A stretch of 64,000 nt of DNA from Takashimella koratensis (GCA_003116875.1 BCKT01000012.1:124001-188000), one strand, 5' to 3'; shown: positions 10,754 through 23,500, counted from the stretch's first letter. A program made the numbers and translations. Notes: generated from the letters alone by a model not told the origin.

Positions 10754-13700
10754 CTACTTCATATGAGTCACCTCAAACAACGGAGTCCCCGTTAGGTATC
10801 TTGCCCATTCTGAAACCCCAAAAGCAGCTAAAACGAGCGCCATGAACGCCAAACAAACCAAACTAAATCCTCTCCACTCATAATCTCCGCCTTTCCCTTT
10901 CTTCTCTTTCCCTTCGACCCAAATGTCCACGCGTCGGACTTTGGGGGTACCCTTGCGCACACTTTCTTCGTCGTCGGCGTCGAACCAGACCCAGACGCGT
11001 TCGCGGTCCGGGTCAGCTTGAAGTTTCCCACCAGAGGAGATATGAAACTTGGTCAGCCCCGGTGGGTAGGCGCGGGCAGGGAGGAAGAGTTCGGTGACAT
11101 TGGCTAGGCGAGGGGTAGTGGTGGATTCGGTGGGAGTGACGCGGAGAGGCGGCGAGCGGAAACGATAGGTGAAACGAGAGGAGGAGACGTCGTAGCTGGT
11201 AGAGATAGGCTGACCGGCAGTGGCGACTGCGTATGGCCTCTGGTTGAGGGAAGGATCGTTCTCGTTAGCAATTGCCAATGACCAGGCAGGGAATTGATCG
11301 GTCACAACGGGCGGCGTCTCCCACTCACAACGATCACGTTGAGCATGCGACAACCGGCATCCGGGTCGGCCTCGCTCTTGTCCTTGACCGCAGCCAACTC
11401 GCGTCGCTTGTTCTCTTCCGAAAACCAGGAAAAGTTCTCAGCGTTCCACTAACAGTCCATAGTCATCAGCTCTCCTCTCGATTGCGTCTCTTAGTCCGGC
11501 TCAGATCACACTCACGTCATCGCCGATATCGTCCCTGTTACCAGGGTTGTACGCCCATAGGCTGTGATCGCAACCAGGATCAGCAATAGTTTCTCTCTTG
11601 TGACAAATTGGTAATCCGACTGAGGGAAGATAGAGTTTGATCTCCGTGCTCACTTGAAAGCGACAAGACTCTCTTCCATCGCGGAAATCAGGGCATCCAT
11701 CATGATCTCCTGCCACTTCCAGTCCCCAGTTCGGAACGCCTCTTCATTGCTGTATTACCCAGACGGTGTGCGTCAGCCTAAAGTATCATCACCAGACCCG
11801 CTTTCACCGACTCACTTCAAGTCGATGGGGACGCCGCATTCGCCAAAGACGATAGGCACCTCGCCGAGTCGCTTTCGCGCCTCACGTACAAGTGTCCGCA
11901 CTTGTAGCGCATAGTTGGATTTGACACCGCTTATCCCAAAGTAGATGCAGCGGAGGACGAACTTGCCCTGTGGGATACCAGATGTAGATTGAGAGACGCA
12001 AGAATGGTCAGCGTTGTGATCTACTCAGGGTCGCGCCAAGAGCCATACGTACCCGGGACAAGCCTTGCACATTGACCGTCATATTCCCAAAGCGTTTGGT
12101 GAACATCGAGTAGAGGTCGTACCTGCAGCCATAAGGAGAAAAAGATGTCAAAGAAAGTCTCAAAACTCTGGTCTCTTCTTTCCATTCTCCCATGATAATC
12201 GCCACAGACAGGAGGACAATATCCGTCGTACTCACCAGTGCGGGGCGTAAACAAGGTCATTGGGCTTGGCGTCCTCTGGCCACTCGGGACAATACTCATT
12301 CGGCACTGCTTCAACCATCTTACACTTCCCCTTGGCTCTACTCTCTACCACCGCCTGCCACTTCTTCACAAACGGGAAGAAACAGTGGTCGTAAAACTCA
12401 ATCTTCTTCCCTGCTCTATCCTTGGTAAAATAGTCTTCTTGAAGCGCGACGGCCCGTTTCTTCTCCGTCGACCACTTCCATACCCCGTCTGTCTCCCACG
12501 GACAAGTCCCACGAGCCGGGCCCTGGGGGTCCCATACGCTGACCCCATCAGGATTGGCGAGGACGCGTTTGGAGATACGGGTAGGGTGAGGGAAAGTACG
12601 GATGTAATGCGCAATCTTGGTAGGGTGTCCAGAACCGAGAGCAAAGGATTGCAACGGAGTGGGGAATTGGCCCAAGTGGAGATCCGTATTGTAGTTCTGT
12701 GTCGGCATGAGGGGTCAGCTCATGATCTCGGGAGAGAAAAAAAGGGATGAAGTGGTGGCGAGAGATACTGACCCATTCATCGATCGAGGCGATACCAATG
12801 TATCCAGGATGTGGCTCGTTCATCAACTGGTAAATGTCTGTCAGCATGCATATTCTCAAAACAACTTGGAGTTCAAACCCACCTCGAAGCCAAGGACGCT
12901 GTCCACGTCGCCAACGGAATCCACGAGTTTGCTGTACATGGCCAAGAACGCTTCCTGGAGGTACGATTGAATCCCGACTTGCTTCCCATCTCTCTCGATC
13001 TTGAACGACGGCGCAAACGTATCACCGCCCCAGAACAGTGTACTGGGTGATATGAGCATAGTTATTTAGATATAGTCGACGAGTCAGAAATTTGTTTTGA
13101 AGACAAACTCACTTCATCGTAGCGCATGCAAGCTTCTGATAGCCTAGGTTATCGTGTCAGTCACCGATTCTGAGCCCCTGCAACATAAAGCCGCAACTTA
13201 CCAGTGGGCCAGAGACCACGCTCGCCTGCCAGTCGACCACCACGAATTCCGTCAAGGAAAGCGGCACCGCTCTTTGCCAGTGCCTCGCCATCATCGGACA
13301 GCTTGAATCCGGCAGCCTCCAGTGTCCATCCCGGCGCGCCGGACTATCGTACTGATCAGCTCCCGGGTTCATTATCCAGCTGTTATGGAGCAGGCGAGCA
13401 GGTACTCACCCCACCGCAGTACCGAGACCAAACGTCTTGATGGATTGCCTAGGATGGGGTTCGAGCAAGAGTGCATGGGAGTCAGCGATACTACTGTTTA
13501 TCTCCTCTTGCAATACTCGACACTGAGCCACAGGGAACAGTGAACTCACGACGTAGGCCAAGATTCCGTATTCCTTCATGCTCAGCAGCAGGGATCGAAG
13601 GTAGGCCAAGTACTCCTCGTCATAGATCCCTCTGCACTCTGTCAGCTTTTTCCCATCTTTGTCTTGCTCTTATACTCACCGGCCGACATGTTCGACCGCA

Positions 13701-14239
13701 TCCCATGTCACGTTAATCCTGACTGTAACGAGGTCAGCACAGACCGTTCCAAAAGCAGTGTCACTGCCTTCACAGCCGGTGAGCGGTCAGATCGCTCCCT
13801 AATAGGAGCAACGGCCACATATAGTCGTGCGTCACTGACCAAAGTTGAGGCCCCAAGAGCGGAGGCGAGCCCAGTGTTCTCCCGCCTCGTGAAGCGGGAA
13901 CGGCCTGCCCGTGTAGCTTGCGGTTGCATGCTCATGTAACGGGCTCGCCACGTTAGGTCTGTACCCTCGCCACGTCAGCTCTAACACATGTGCCCAACTG
14001 TGGAAATGTTCCCCAATGAGCCCTCTCTGTGGGGGTAGGACCTCTACACCTGTGGACTGCGGTATATCTACTCACACTTTGCTCGCAGAGCCAACGTTGG
14101 CGCCGCGGAGCTGTACGACGCGGCCTTGGTCGTCGATGAAGTGTCGACCGAGGATAGTGAGGCCTGTACCCTTGGCCGCGGAGAGCTGGAGCAAGGGGAA
14201 CGGGACGGGCTCGGTCGCTGTCTTGGTGTCTGTGCCCAT
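10754..14239 (-). CDS. EGH1: GH5 steryl-beta-glucosidase, EGCrP2/Sgl1/Egh1 type
   Basis: Sixteen exons (14239-14076, 13958-13840, 13722-13680, 13631-13550, 13448-13410, 13343-13202, 13143-13113, 13042-12883, 12826-12773, 12696-12236, 12122-12053, 11967-11816, 11749-11654, 11561-11516, 11448-11329, 11239-10754) close in phase to 754 residues. Near the N-terminus VVQLRGANVGSASKVP, then WGLNFVRINVTWDAVEH and AIHQDVWSRYCGGSGAPGWT, are hallmarks of the fungal endoglycoceramidase-related GH5 proteins. NEPH carries the general acid/base Glu264; FGECGVPIDLN carries the nucleophile Glu498. In Cryptococcus and yeast these enzymes hydrolyse ergosteryl-3-beta-glucoside, so that is the likely substrate; glucosylceramide (EGCrP1) is the alternative. 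After the catalytic domain comes a beta-rich region, then a single hydrophobic helix (LVCLAFMALVLAAFGVSEW) near the end, suggesting a membrane anchor. The ATG beginning MGTDTK was chosen because upstream in-frame ATGs give no conserved sequence. Confidence 0.88.
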
Positions 14240-14440
14240 TGCTGTGGTGTTCTGTGGGAGATGTGGTCGATGGGTCGATCGGTTAACTTGGAGCACCATA
14301 CACATCGCGTGGGACCTTCCTTTGCTTTCCCACGGTCGCATCGATGATATTATTCTACTATTGTGGCTGCCTCCACTCGAGTTTCGAGTTGCTCATCACC
14401 CCTACCCTTCACCACCACCACCACCACCACCACCTACACC
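14240..14440. promoter_or_regulatory. Divergent promoter, steryl-glucosidase / RIB7
   Basis: Only 201 bp separate the two start codons, so control elements must be shared. An (ACC)n run occupies about 14411-14435 just before the RIB7 ATG. Confidence 0.6.
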
Positions 14441-15589
14441 ATGCCTATCCCGCCATTCCTCGCCGCCCACTTCGTACCCGCTCTCGATGCGGCCCACTCC
14501 GCCCCTGCTTCGTCCCCCGCCGCTCCACATATCACAGTTACCTGGGCTCAGTCGCTCGACGCCAAGATCGCAGGCCCCGGAGGTGCGCGTGTCCTCCTCT
14601 CTGGGCCCGAGAGTATGCGGATGACCCATTGGTGTGTATACTTGAGTTGATTCCGTCCGATGAGCTGACCATGTACATGGCAAAGGCTACGGGCGACTCA
14701 CGATGCTATCTTGGTCGGAATCAACACGATCATCCACGACGACCCCCGCTTGAAGCGTAAGTTGAACCCCCTCACCTCGCCAACCTTGCTTCACCTAGCA
14801 CTCTTACTATCCCATCCCTACGCTAAGTGATTACCTCTACCTTCAGTCCAGCTCCCACTAGAAGACCTCGCAGGGACCTCTTTCGCCTCTCCACAGCCTC
14901 TCATTCTTGACCCCTCGCTCAAATTCCCGCTGACTTCCCGTATCCTCGCCGAATGGACAACGCACGGCGCTGCCGAGCCTTCAAATTCATGGGAGCAAGT
15001 CCGACAGCCTTGGGTCGTGTGTGGAGAGGGAGTTGATAAATCAAGAGTGGCAGCGATTGAGAAAGCTGGAGCAAGAGTGGTCCGTGCTCCCCTCGATGTC
15101 AACGGTACGTAAGACGGCGCCTACTACCTACTCTCCGTCTTCCCCGTCTTTTGCTGCCTCACAACCTCTTTTTGTCGTCCAGGGTCGCTAAGCTACTACC
15201 TCAGGGCGGATACCACCCTCCAGCCTACCGGATATTCTTACTTCCCTCGGCCTCCGCTCCGTCATGATCGAAGGCGGAAGCCGAGTCCTCTCGTCTTTCT
15301 TACACGCCGGTCCAAAACCCGACGGCTCGCCCTTGGTCAATAGCGTGATCGTCACTGTTGCGCCCATGTTCATCGGTGAGGGAGTGGGTGTCGTCCCAGA
15401 GGTGAGTGAAGGACCTATCAGATGGCTTCAAGTATCTGGCAGATTGGTTTACCTTTCGCTCTGTATGCTCAAGCTAACCAATGACCGGTGACCACACAGG
15501 GCGAGGACAAGGGCTTGCCGAGGTTGATCACTCAACATACCGAGTCCATGGGCAAGGACTCTGTCATGGTCTGCACTGTTACACCTTAA
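14441..15589 (+). CDS. RIB7: 2,5-diamino-6-ribosylamino-pyrimidinone 5'-phosphate reductase
   Basis: Five exons (14441-14631, 14686-14756, 14847-15104, 15205-15401, 15500-15589) give 268 residues, close to the usual size of fungal Rib7. The enzyme reduces the ribosyl side chain of the GTP-cyclohydrolase product with NADPH, the second step of fungal riboflavin synthesis. The RibD C-terminal/DHFR-like fold is seen as HITVTWAQSLDAKIAG, then WLRATHDAILVGINTIIHDDPRL, then NGRIPPSSLPDILTSLGLRS, VMIEGGSRVLSSFL and VIVTVAPMFIGEG. These match the family's TVSLDGKIA, R-x-xHDAILVG-x-xT-x-xxDDP and EGG blocks. Exon 4 must begin after the AG at 15204; the AG 22 nt upstream would shift the frame. The gene is divergent from the steryl-glucosidase and convergent with TRP5. 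Confidence 0.93.
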
Positions 15590-15847
15590 TAATAACACGA
15601 CGTGCCAAGCTGGCGCACAGCCTAATGTCAAGCACGCTCATGATCTTACGCTTTCTTACATATTACGATCCATAGACCATGTCACTGAACGAATCCATGC
15701 ATCGACCTGATCTGTCAAATGATCCCTTCTCAACTAGACTCCTGCGCTGTATCCAGCTTTTACGACTAGGTTTCAATCTCCAAGCGCCTGATACAAATGC
15801 CTACCAGACTGCCTAGACGTCTGGGCTCTGTTAAACCTCGTGTGGGC
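15590..15847. other. RIB7/TRP5 convergent spacer
   Basis: 258 bp between two stop codons, to be shared by both 3' UTRs. No further features seen. Confidence 0.5.
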
Positions 15848-18698
15848 TTATTGGGCAACGTGCCAGTCGAGCTTGTCGGCCCAGTCCTTCTTCTTCAAGG
15901 TGAGGAGAACCTCGGCGACGTCCTTGGCTCCGTTTCCACTCAAGCAACTATCAACAACATCAGCTCAATCTTTCTTGTCCAACCGTTTCCTCACCCTCCC
16001 TCGCCCTCTTCCATCCTCTGTTTCCGTGCGAGCAGACATCAACTCACATGACAACGTCCTTGTCCTTGGGCAGAGACTTGGCGAGCTGGAACCCGCCCCA
16101 GAGGGCGTGCGACGACTCGAGCGCAGGGATGATACCCTCGAACTCAGTGAGCATTCGGAAGGCGCGGAGACACTCAAAATCGTCGGCGTAAATGTACTCG
16201 GCTCGGCCGATCGACTTGAGGTAACTGTGCTCGGGGCCGACCGAGTTGTAGTCGAGACCTACAGGAAGTCAGACTTTGTACAAGGGAGAAAAAGCCAGTA
16301 GAACGTCGAGAGAAGGGAACCAAGAGGCCAAAACTTACCTGCGGATATACTGTGGGTCGGGGTGAGCTGGCCAAGCTTGTCCTGAATGATGTACGACGCA
16401 GCGCCGTGGACGACACCGGGCACACCTCGGGACAAAGTAGCCGAGTGGAGCTCAGAGTCGGCACCTACACGCCGCCACGTCAGCTCAATTCCATTGACGT
16501 ACCAAGACCTTCATCAACCTCCTGTTCACAACTCACCGTAGCCGCCAGCCTCCACACCGATCAACCTAACGCTCTCCTCCTCGATAAAGTCGTAGAAAGT
16601 GCCGATGGCGTTACTTCCGCCACCGACGCACGCGACAACGGCATCGGGCAACTTGCCACGCTTGTCCGCCAATTGGACCTTGATCTCACGACCAATGACT
16701 CGCTGGAAGTCACGGACGATGGTAGGGAACGGGTGAGGGCCGATTGCCGAGCCGATGAGGTAGTGGGTCGTGTCGAGGCAAGTGACCCACTCGCGCATAG
16801 CCTCGTTGACGGCGTCCTTGAGCGTCTGGGTACCAGCGGTAACGGGGATGACCTCGGCGCCGAGCATTTTGATTCGGAAGACGTTAAGCTCTTGCCTCCG
16901 CACGTCCTCGGCACCCATGTAGATGGTGCACTGGAGACCAAACTTGGCACAGACGGTGGCAGTGGCGACACCATGTTGACCAGCACCCGTCTCGGCGATG
17001 ATACGAGTTTTGCCCAACCGCTTGGCAAGGATGATCTGGTCGAGGTTTAGCTTTGCTCAACAGCAGAATTGAGCCCTTGACTGCTACTCACCTGTCCAAT
17101 AGCGTTGTTGAGCTTGTGCGAACCGGTGTGATTGAGGTCCTCTCGCCTGGTGAAGCGATCAGCTACAGCTCAAGATCTACCACAAGCAACACTCACTTGA
17201 GCCAGATCTTGGCACCGCCCATCTTCTCCGTCACCCGCTCGGCGAGGTACAAGCTGCTCGGCCTGCCCATGTACTCAAAGTTGCTCTCGTACTCTTTCCA
17301 GAACTCGGGGTCATTCCGTGCCTTGATGTACTCCTGCTCTAGCTCATCCAGACACTTGGTGAACGACTCGGGGACGAACGCACCGCCGAACGGTCCAAAC
17401 TTGGACGGGAGGCGCTCGCCAGCCTGAACCTTGAGGTCCGCACCCTCGAGGGGCTTGTCGGCGGGGATCGGGAGTGCGGGTTCGGGCTTGAACGGAGCAG
17501 CGGCGACTGGCTTGCGTTCGAAAGCGGGCGGGTTTTGGTCCTTGAGCGAGATTTTTCGGCAGTAGGCCTCGACCGCCTCAGCGACGTTACCCTTGCCCTT
17601 GTTTTCGTCGATGACCTTGATGATCATAGTACCGATGACAACACCATCCGCACCGGCTGCCGCGACAAACTCGAAGTCGGTTCGCTGCTGGATACCGAAG
17701 CCGACGGCGAGAGGAGTCGGGGTGAGAGCCTGAATTCGCTGAATGTACTCGGGCAGCGACGCGCTGACACCTGCACGTCCGGTAGAGGACATCTCACAGG
17801 AAGTCAGCATTGGTGGGGGTGCAGACAGGTTCAAGAGCTCACTTGGGAAACAACGTAAATGAATGAATCGGCGATGCTGGCAAGGAACTTGAGGCGGTCG
17901 ATCGTGGTGGAGGGAGCAACAAGGGGGATGAAAGAGAGGCTGGGTATGGCGTCAGCTGCGAGTCAACATGAAGAATGCACAAACTCACCCAGTCGAAGTG
18001 CAGATCGACCTAAAGTTCAGGGCCTCCTCAGGTGGAAGGTCAACCATGATGAAACCATTTGCTCCAGCATCCCTGGCATCCCGGATCGCCTTCTCCTCGC
18101 CGTACGAAAGGACCGTGTTGTAGTATCCTAGTCGATCTGTCAGCCTGGCTCCGTCTCACATTCTGGAAGCAACTGGGTGCAGGTCAACTCACCCATGAAA
18201 ACGACGGGCACCTTCAAGCCCCTCGCCCGTGCATCCTTGACAAACTGGAGGCACTGAGAGTAGCCGACGCCGTTCTCGATTGCGGCCTGTAGAGAGTCAA
18301 CAGGAGAGCAGCGACTGGATACTTGGAATGGCACATGTGAAACGATCTTGAACTTACAAGGTTGCCCTTCTGAATGATGAGACCATCGCCGGTGGCATCA
18401 CTGAAGGGGACACCGAGCTCGATGATGTCAGTACCGCCGGCCTCCATGGCGAGCATGAGGTCGACGGTGTCATTGAGGGTCGGGTAGCCGGCAGTGACGA
18501 AGGTGACGAAGACACTGGGTGGTTGGGTTAGCTTGGAATTAATCGCTGATCGATTAGCAGGCGGGAACTCACGGTTGGTCCTAAGGAGTGTCAGTTGATG
18601 TTGAATGACAAGCGATGGAACAAAATGGTGATCGGTGCTGAAGAGCTACTCACCTGCGCCCGCTTGTCGGCGAAGACTTTCTTGATTGCCTCGGCCAT
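15848..18698 (-). CDS. TRP5: Tryptophan synthase, fused alpha-beta
   Basis: Twelve exons (18698-18654, 18580-18573, 18514-18358, 18286-18193, 18127-17989, 17939-17843, 17792-17197, 17146-17092, 17035-16537, 16464-16339, 16258-16048, 15947-15848) give 708 residues; yeast Trp5 has 707. The alpha part makes indole from indole-glycerol phosphate and the beta part joins it to serine. Alpha acid/base residues are present: Glu50 (IELGVPFSD) and Asp61. A roughly 50-residue linker ([15 protein letters not shown]) leads to the beta part ([13 protein letters not shown]), with the PLP lysine 390 in [28 protein letters not shown], and the phosphate loop GGGSNAIG. Two loops deviate from the family norm: SDATGDGL replaces SDPxADGP in alpha, and [10 protein letters not shown] replaces LDYPGVGPEH in beta. 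Exon 2 is only 8 nt. The protein ends [22 protein letters not shown] in part. Cytosolic. Confidence 0.95.
18573..18580 (-). other. 8-nt micro-exon of TRP5
   Basis: The eight bases GACCAACC lie between an acceptor (cttag) and a donor (gtgagt). They are needed to link the start exon (…KRAQ) in frame to the alpha domain (VFVTFVTAG), giving D-Q-P at the junction. Skipping the exon would shift the frame. Confidence 0.75.
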
Positions 18699-19170
18699 TG
18701 TGGTGGTGGTACGCGTGTGGGGGTGGGGTCTGGTATCTATTATCGGCTTGAGGTATGCTTATGCTTGTGACCTTTTATGCCTGAAGGTGGTGGTGGTGGT
18801 GGATGTGGATGGTGGAGATGTGGAGGATGGCGAGTCGAAAAAAGCGAGCAACCGGCGATAAAAGGGAAATTATCGACACAATCCGGCCGGAATCACCGCG
18901 GATTACCTTTGAACACCACGGCATTACAATCGTCTCGAGTCAATTAGCAAAGTGATTAGGTTTAGATTACAGCATACCGTACCAAATCAAGCCAATAATC
19001 ATGCTGGTCAGTTTCCGACTGCTCCCGTGGGTTGATAAGCTCCTCTTCCCTGGCAGATAATGACGTGTCCTTGTAATTGATCCCATCTTGGGTCTGGGTG
19101 GAGGTCATGCTCGAGTTCAAAGTTTTCAACAGACCACCATCTTCTGCACCCACCTCATCCAACCAACAAC
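18699..19170. promoter_or_regulatory. Divergent promoter, TRP5 / RSA3
   Basis: 472 bp between outward-facing starts. Besides simple GT-rich sequence near 18700-18835, the only weak hint is CGAGTCAAT at about 18935, a half-match to a Gcn4-type site. No perfect TGACTCA is present. Confidence 0.5.
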
Positions 19171-20154
19171 ATGGCTCCCAGATCAACCGCTGCATCCAGC
19201 AGCAACCTCACTTCCGCACCCACCGCGTCCCCCGGGGGACCAATCGTATCGGCCCCCGCGTCCGCTTCAAAGTCTCGATCCGCAAAACGCTCGCGTAAAC
19301 GCCGGAGAAGGCAGGTCTCGTACTCGCCCACTTCCTCGGATGACGATAGTGACGACGACGACGACGACGATGAGGATGAGGATGAAGGGGAGCGGCCGAA
19401 AGTTGCTGGGAAGCAGGGTGGAGCGGATGCGAAGGGTGAATCAATGGAGGTAGACGAGGAGTCGGACGAGTCGTCAGAGTCCTCATCAGATAGCGAGGAG
19501 AGCGAGGAGAGCGAAGAAGAGAGTGAAGACAGTGAAGACAGCGAGGACAGCGACGATAGCGACGACAGTGACTCCCGCCCTACTTCTAAACCCATCCTCA
19601 TTTCCGCTTCCGTCCCTTCTACATCTCGCCCTACTCGTACTCGTGCGCCTACGCTCTCACCCTCTCCTCCGCCGCGCCAGGTCCCGTCGTTCCTCGCCGC
19701 GGCGGAACCATTGTCGACCTCGGACCGGCGGGACGCTTTCCGCCGAGTGTACATGGACAAGCTCGTCCAGGGCTTCGGTGGCGACCTTGAGAAGCTCCGA
19801 GCGGTGAGCCTCTTTTCCCCTTCCCTAACCACCGCCTGCCTCTTCGCCTAGTCTCTTCAGCTATACGATGTCACGCATCTGACCAAGATCATTCACAGTC
19901 TGATCCAAATCTTGGTTTGTCAAGACTGCAGTTACTCATCGATTCCCTCGCATCGGGTACGTGGTCCCATCACATTCTTAATCTTTGGGACTCCCACTCT
20001 TAGAAGTTACCTATTTGTCATGCTCCTACTTTCCATGGCATTTTGGCTAACCGGCTACTCAGGTATCGACGTGTTCAGCGACCCGGTCAACCCGACTGCC
20101 GACGGTGCCGACGAAGTGGACGAAGTCGGCGTCATGCTCAACGGCTCCAGCTAG
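19171..20154 (+). CDS. RSA3: Ribosome assembly protein 3
   Basis: Three exons (19171-19803, 19899-19956, 20063-20154) give 260 residues. The C-terminal part is the Rsa3 domain: DRRDAFRRVYMDKLVQGFGG, EKLRASDPNLGLSRLQLLI and DSLASGIDVFSD, matching yeast Rsa3 in order (helix FRR-x-YM…GDLEKLR, then LPLLIEALKSG-x-xIF). The N-terminal 170 residues are low complexity: a basic RSAKRSRKRRRRQ cluster that should be a nuclear localisation signal, then two acidic/serine runs. Rsa3 helps assemble early 60S pre-ribosomes in the nucleolus. Intron placement matters: reading through the uninterrupted frame after 19803 gives no homology, whereas starting exon 2 at 19899 restores the domain. Confidence 0.85.
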
Positions 20155-20593
20155 GCCCTGGGCTCTCTTTCGTTAACTTTACACGACCCACGGTCGCGGC
20201 ATTCAGCCACCCCGGTCTCGTTACTCCCCGGATCACTATTCACCTACACTCGTCTTGTCAATTGTTGTATCACTACGGCTCCAGCTCAAACGACCAGTTC
20301 AACAGCCTATATGCATTCATTAATGTCGTTACGATCGCAAGTACCGGGTCTCGATTCCGTTTTCAGCTGATTATATACAAACGATAAAGCGAGTGGACAG
20401 CAGGTTGATTTCAAACACAGAAAGATGAAGCCAAGATGGATGACAGATAAGGGCACAAGGACAGCACGGGGTCTCCGCGGTGAGACCAGACAAGCAAGCA
20501 TACACTCGTAGCACAACTTCAACGCACAGATCTTCACTCCAGACACGATCTCACACACCACACCACACCACATCACACCTTCTCCCCTTTCAA
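20155..20593. other. Convergent intergenic region
   Basis: Holds the 3' ends of RSA3 and of the giant PH gene. No other signal seen. Confidence 0.5.
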
Positions 20594-23500
20594 TTACGAC
20601 TGCTTAGGCTGCGGTAAAGGTCGAGGCTACATAGCAAAATCAGCGTCTCACTATACTTGGCGCACTACCATCCCTCGCCTACTTACAGCTGCGGGCGCCG
20701 CGACGGGCGGGACGAAACCAGCCATTAAAGGGGGCGGGGGCACAGCTCCACCTCCGCCCACGCTAGGCAGGGGTCGACCACCCATAACGACGGGAGGCGG
20801 GATCATACCCCAGTTCGCCCACTGTGGGACCGTCTGGGGCTGTTTCGGGTTCTGAGCTTTCTTTTCTTCCGCCGGCTACTCGACGAGAAACACCACCGTC
20901 AGCTTGATGCTTCCAAAATAGTGACGGAAAAGGGAGTAAGATTGTCGACATACCTTTGCAGCCGGGGGTTTGACGGCCGGGTTGACAGGGTAGGGTAAGA
21001 CCGCCATCAGGTCGCTATCGATCACGACGCAGTAGACGGGTGCACAAGAGCATGGAAGGACGGGAGAGGAACGAGTGATGAGGCACATGAGTTAGCGATG
21101 ATAATAGGTGATGATTGAGTGGCAACATTCACACCGCCTGAGGTCCAGCAATGAGGGAAATGTGAAAGTCGCCAAGAGACAGAAGGGGGAAAGAGAAAGG
21201 GAAAGGGAAGGGGATATGATGACGTTTGGAGGACAGCACTCACCCTGCAGATTGCCGGCCCTTCATGAGCAGCAACTCGGCGAGTTCCCTTTACACAAGT
21301 CAGCGGACGGATCAGCGTAGAGGCGTGGGTAGAGACGATCGCGGATGATGGACCACTAGGTGTCCTTTTTGTTTGCCCAGGGTGCACGACGAGGAGACTG
21401 ACAAGGCAAAGTGGCACGGCCACTACTCACATGTACAGTGCGCGTCGGGACTCGCGCAGGTCGCCGACTTCTTTCAGAAGAGCTCGAACCTCGCCCTGGT
21501 GCTATGTCAGTATATCGATGCTCCAAGATTGAAGGCAGGAGTTGCAAGAATGGGAATAGACTCGTACTCACCGACAGCGCTCGTGAAAAGTCATCAAGGC
21601 TGACCAGAATGTCAGCTACCACCTAGAGTACTCCTCGCACCCTCCTTCACCAACGGAACACTCACTATCCAGCCAAGTTGAACGCGACCTGTTCTCGACC
21701 CGCTTTCGTCGCCGCCTCCTGAGTCGCTTTATGCTGATTCGAATTTTGCTCCATAATCTCCGTCGCCAACTTTCTCAAGAACGCAGATTGGGCATCACCA
21801 CCAGACTTGAGCGCGTCAAGGATCGCTTGAGTACCTGGTTTCTTGCCCTCGGCATCACGGAGTTTCTTCATCTCGTCTTTATCAGCGACGAGTTTGTCGA
21901 GCGCATCTTGGAATTTCTTGTCTCGTGCAGTCTTGTCAGCAAGGCGCTTTTCACGACCTTTGGCAGTATCGTCGTAGTTGGTTCGCCAGGCTTTTTGGTC
22001 CCCGGCGAGACCATCCTACAAAGGGTCGCCCCTTGTCAGTAACAGTACCTTCCCTTACAAACCATGATCTTCACCACATTGCGATCTACTCACCAAAGCG
22101 TGCTTGAGAGCAGCCAAAGCGTCCGCATTCTCCTTGTGCCGATCCGCAGCCAACTTGGCCAAATCCTCCTTCTCCTTCTGCACCCTCTCTTTCTCTGCCG
22201 TCTCCGCTGCCGCCGACTCTGCTGCTGCCTTTTGCTTGACTGGTAGATGTTGAAATCCCATTAGCTCTGTACCAATCTTCTTATCCTCTCTTGCACTTTT
22301 TGACTCACCTGCAAGTCGCTTGGCATCCTCTAACGTCTCTTCCTCTGGCGACATCCCCATTGCCCCCGCCGTCCCCGGCTTACTCTTCTGCAACTTCTTC
22401 GACGGCGCTTTCTCCGCTCCTTCTCCCGGCCCTTCCATGCCCAAATCACCTTCCGCACCCGGAAGCGGGATTGGCATTGGCGGTGGAGGCCCTCCTGGTC
22501 CGCCTTTACCGCTCTTCATCGACGCAGGACCTTTGCCTGCTCCGGCTTTGTCGGTCTCGGCACGAGGGTCGGAGAGGCCGGGTCTTGGGTCATTGGGACA
22601 ACAGTACGCACAATGTCCTTTACCGACCTCGGATTCGGCGGGAACTCCTGGTCCACTAGGCCCACCGGGTGCGCCGGGCCCGTGTGATCCATGTGGTTCG
22701 CTGGGCCCTTCTGGTCCAGGGACGTCTCTCTCTCCATCTCCAGGCTTGGGCTTGGTGAGCTTCCCCTTGCCGGACCCCGCTCCTCCAGGTCCTCCTGGTC
22801 CCGATACGCCTGGCGCACCGTCTGCAGCGGACATCTCGGGCGGCGGTGGGACTGGTGGCTGTGCCGTTGGGGGCGCGATGGAAGCTGGTCGACCGGTCTG
22901 GACTGAACCGCGCTTGATGAACGCCTTCTGACCGCCCGGAAGCGTGATCTCTTCGAGAATCGGGATATCCTCCACCGGTCCCGCCGGAATCGACGGCGGT
23001 CGAGTCGCTGCTCCGTGTCCACCGGGTCCGGGCGCACCCAAACTACCTCCTCCACCTGGGAACCCTCCACCAGCCCCTGGGGCGTCACCCTCTACATTCG
23101 TCCCTTTCTTTGACTTCTTCAACTTGTTCGATTCGCCTTGCCCACCTCCCACGTCATCCTCGGTAAACGGCTCGGCGCCACCTCCTCCGCCCTCGAATGT
23201 CGAGGGGTGCACGACGTCCGAGAACCTCGTGTTCTTGTCGTGAGGCGTAATCGGCGCAACCTCGCCAGTGAGTGGTGGACCTTCACCAGCGGTCTTGGTA
23301 GATCCCTTCGACTTGCTGGGCGGAAGAGGAGGTGCAGGGCTCTTGCCGAGTTTACCGGCGGACGTGTGTGAGGTCTTCTTCGATCCGCCAGGCGCAGGGA
23401 AACCAGGGAACCCTCCGCCACCTGCCACACCATCTTCGCCTCCATCGCCGGCGCCACCACCTTCACCGCCTGCACCCGCTCCCGCTCCGTCTCCATCATC

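Noticed and set aside
22320..22931. Collagen-like 203-codon frame on the + strand
   Set aside because: It is the antisense shadow of the Gly/Pro-rich part of the PH gene; both strands of GGx/CCx-rich DNA stay open.
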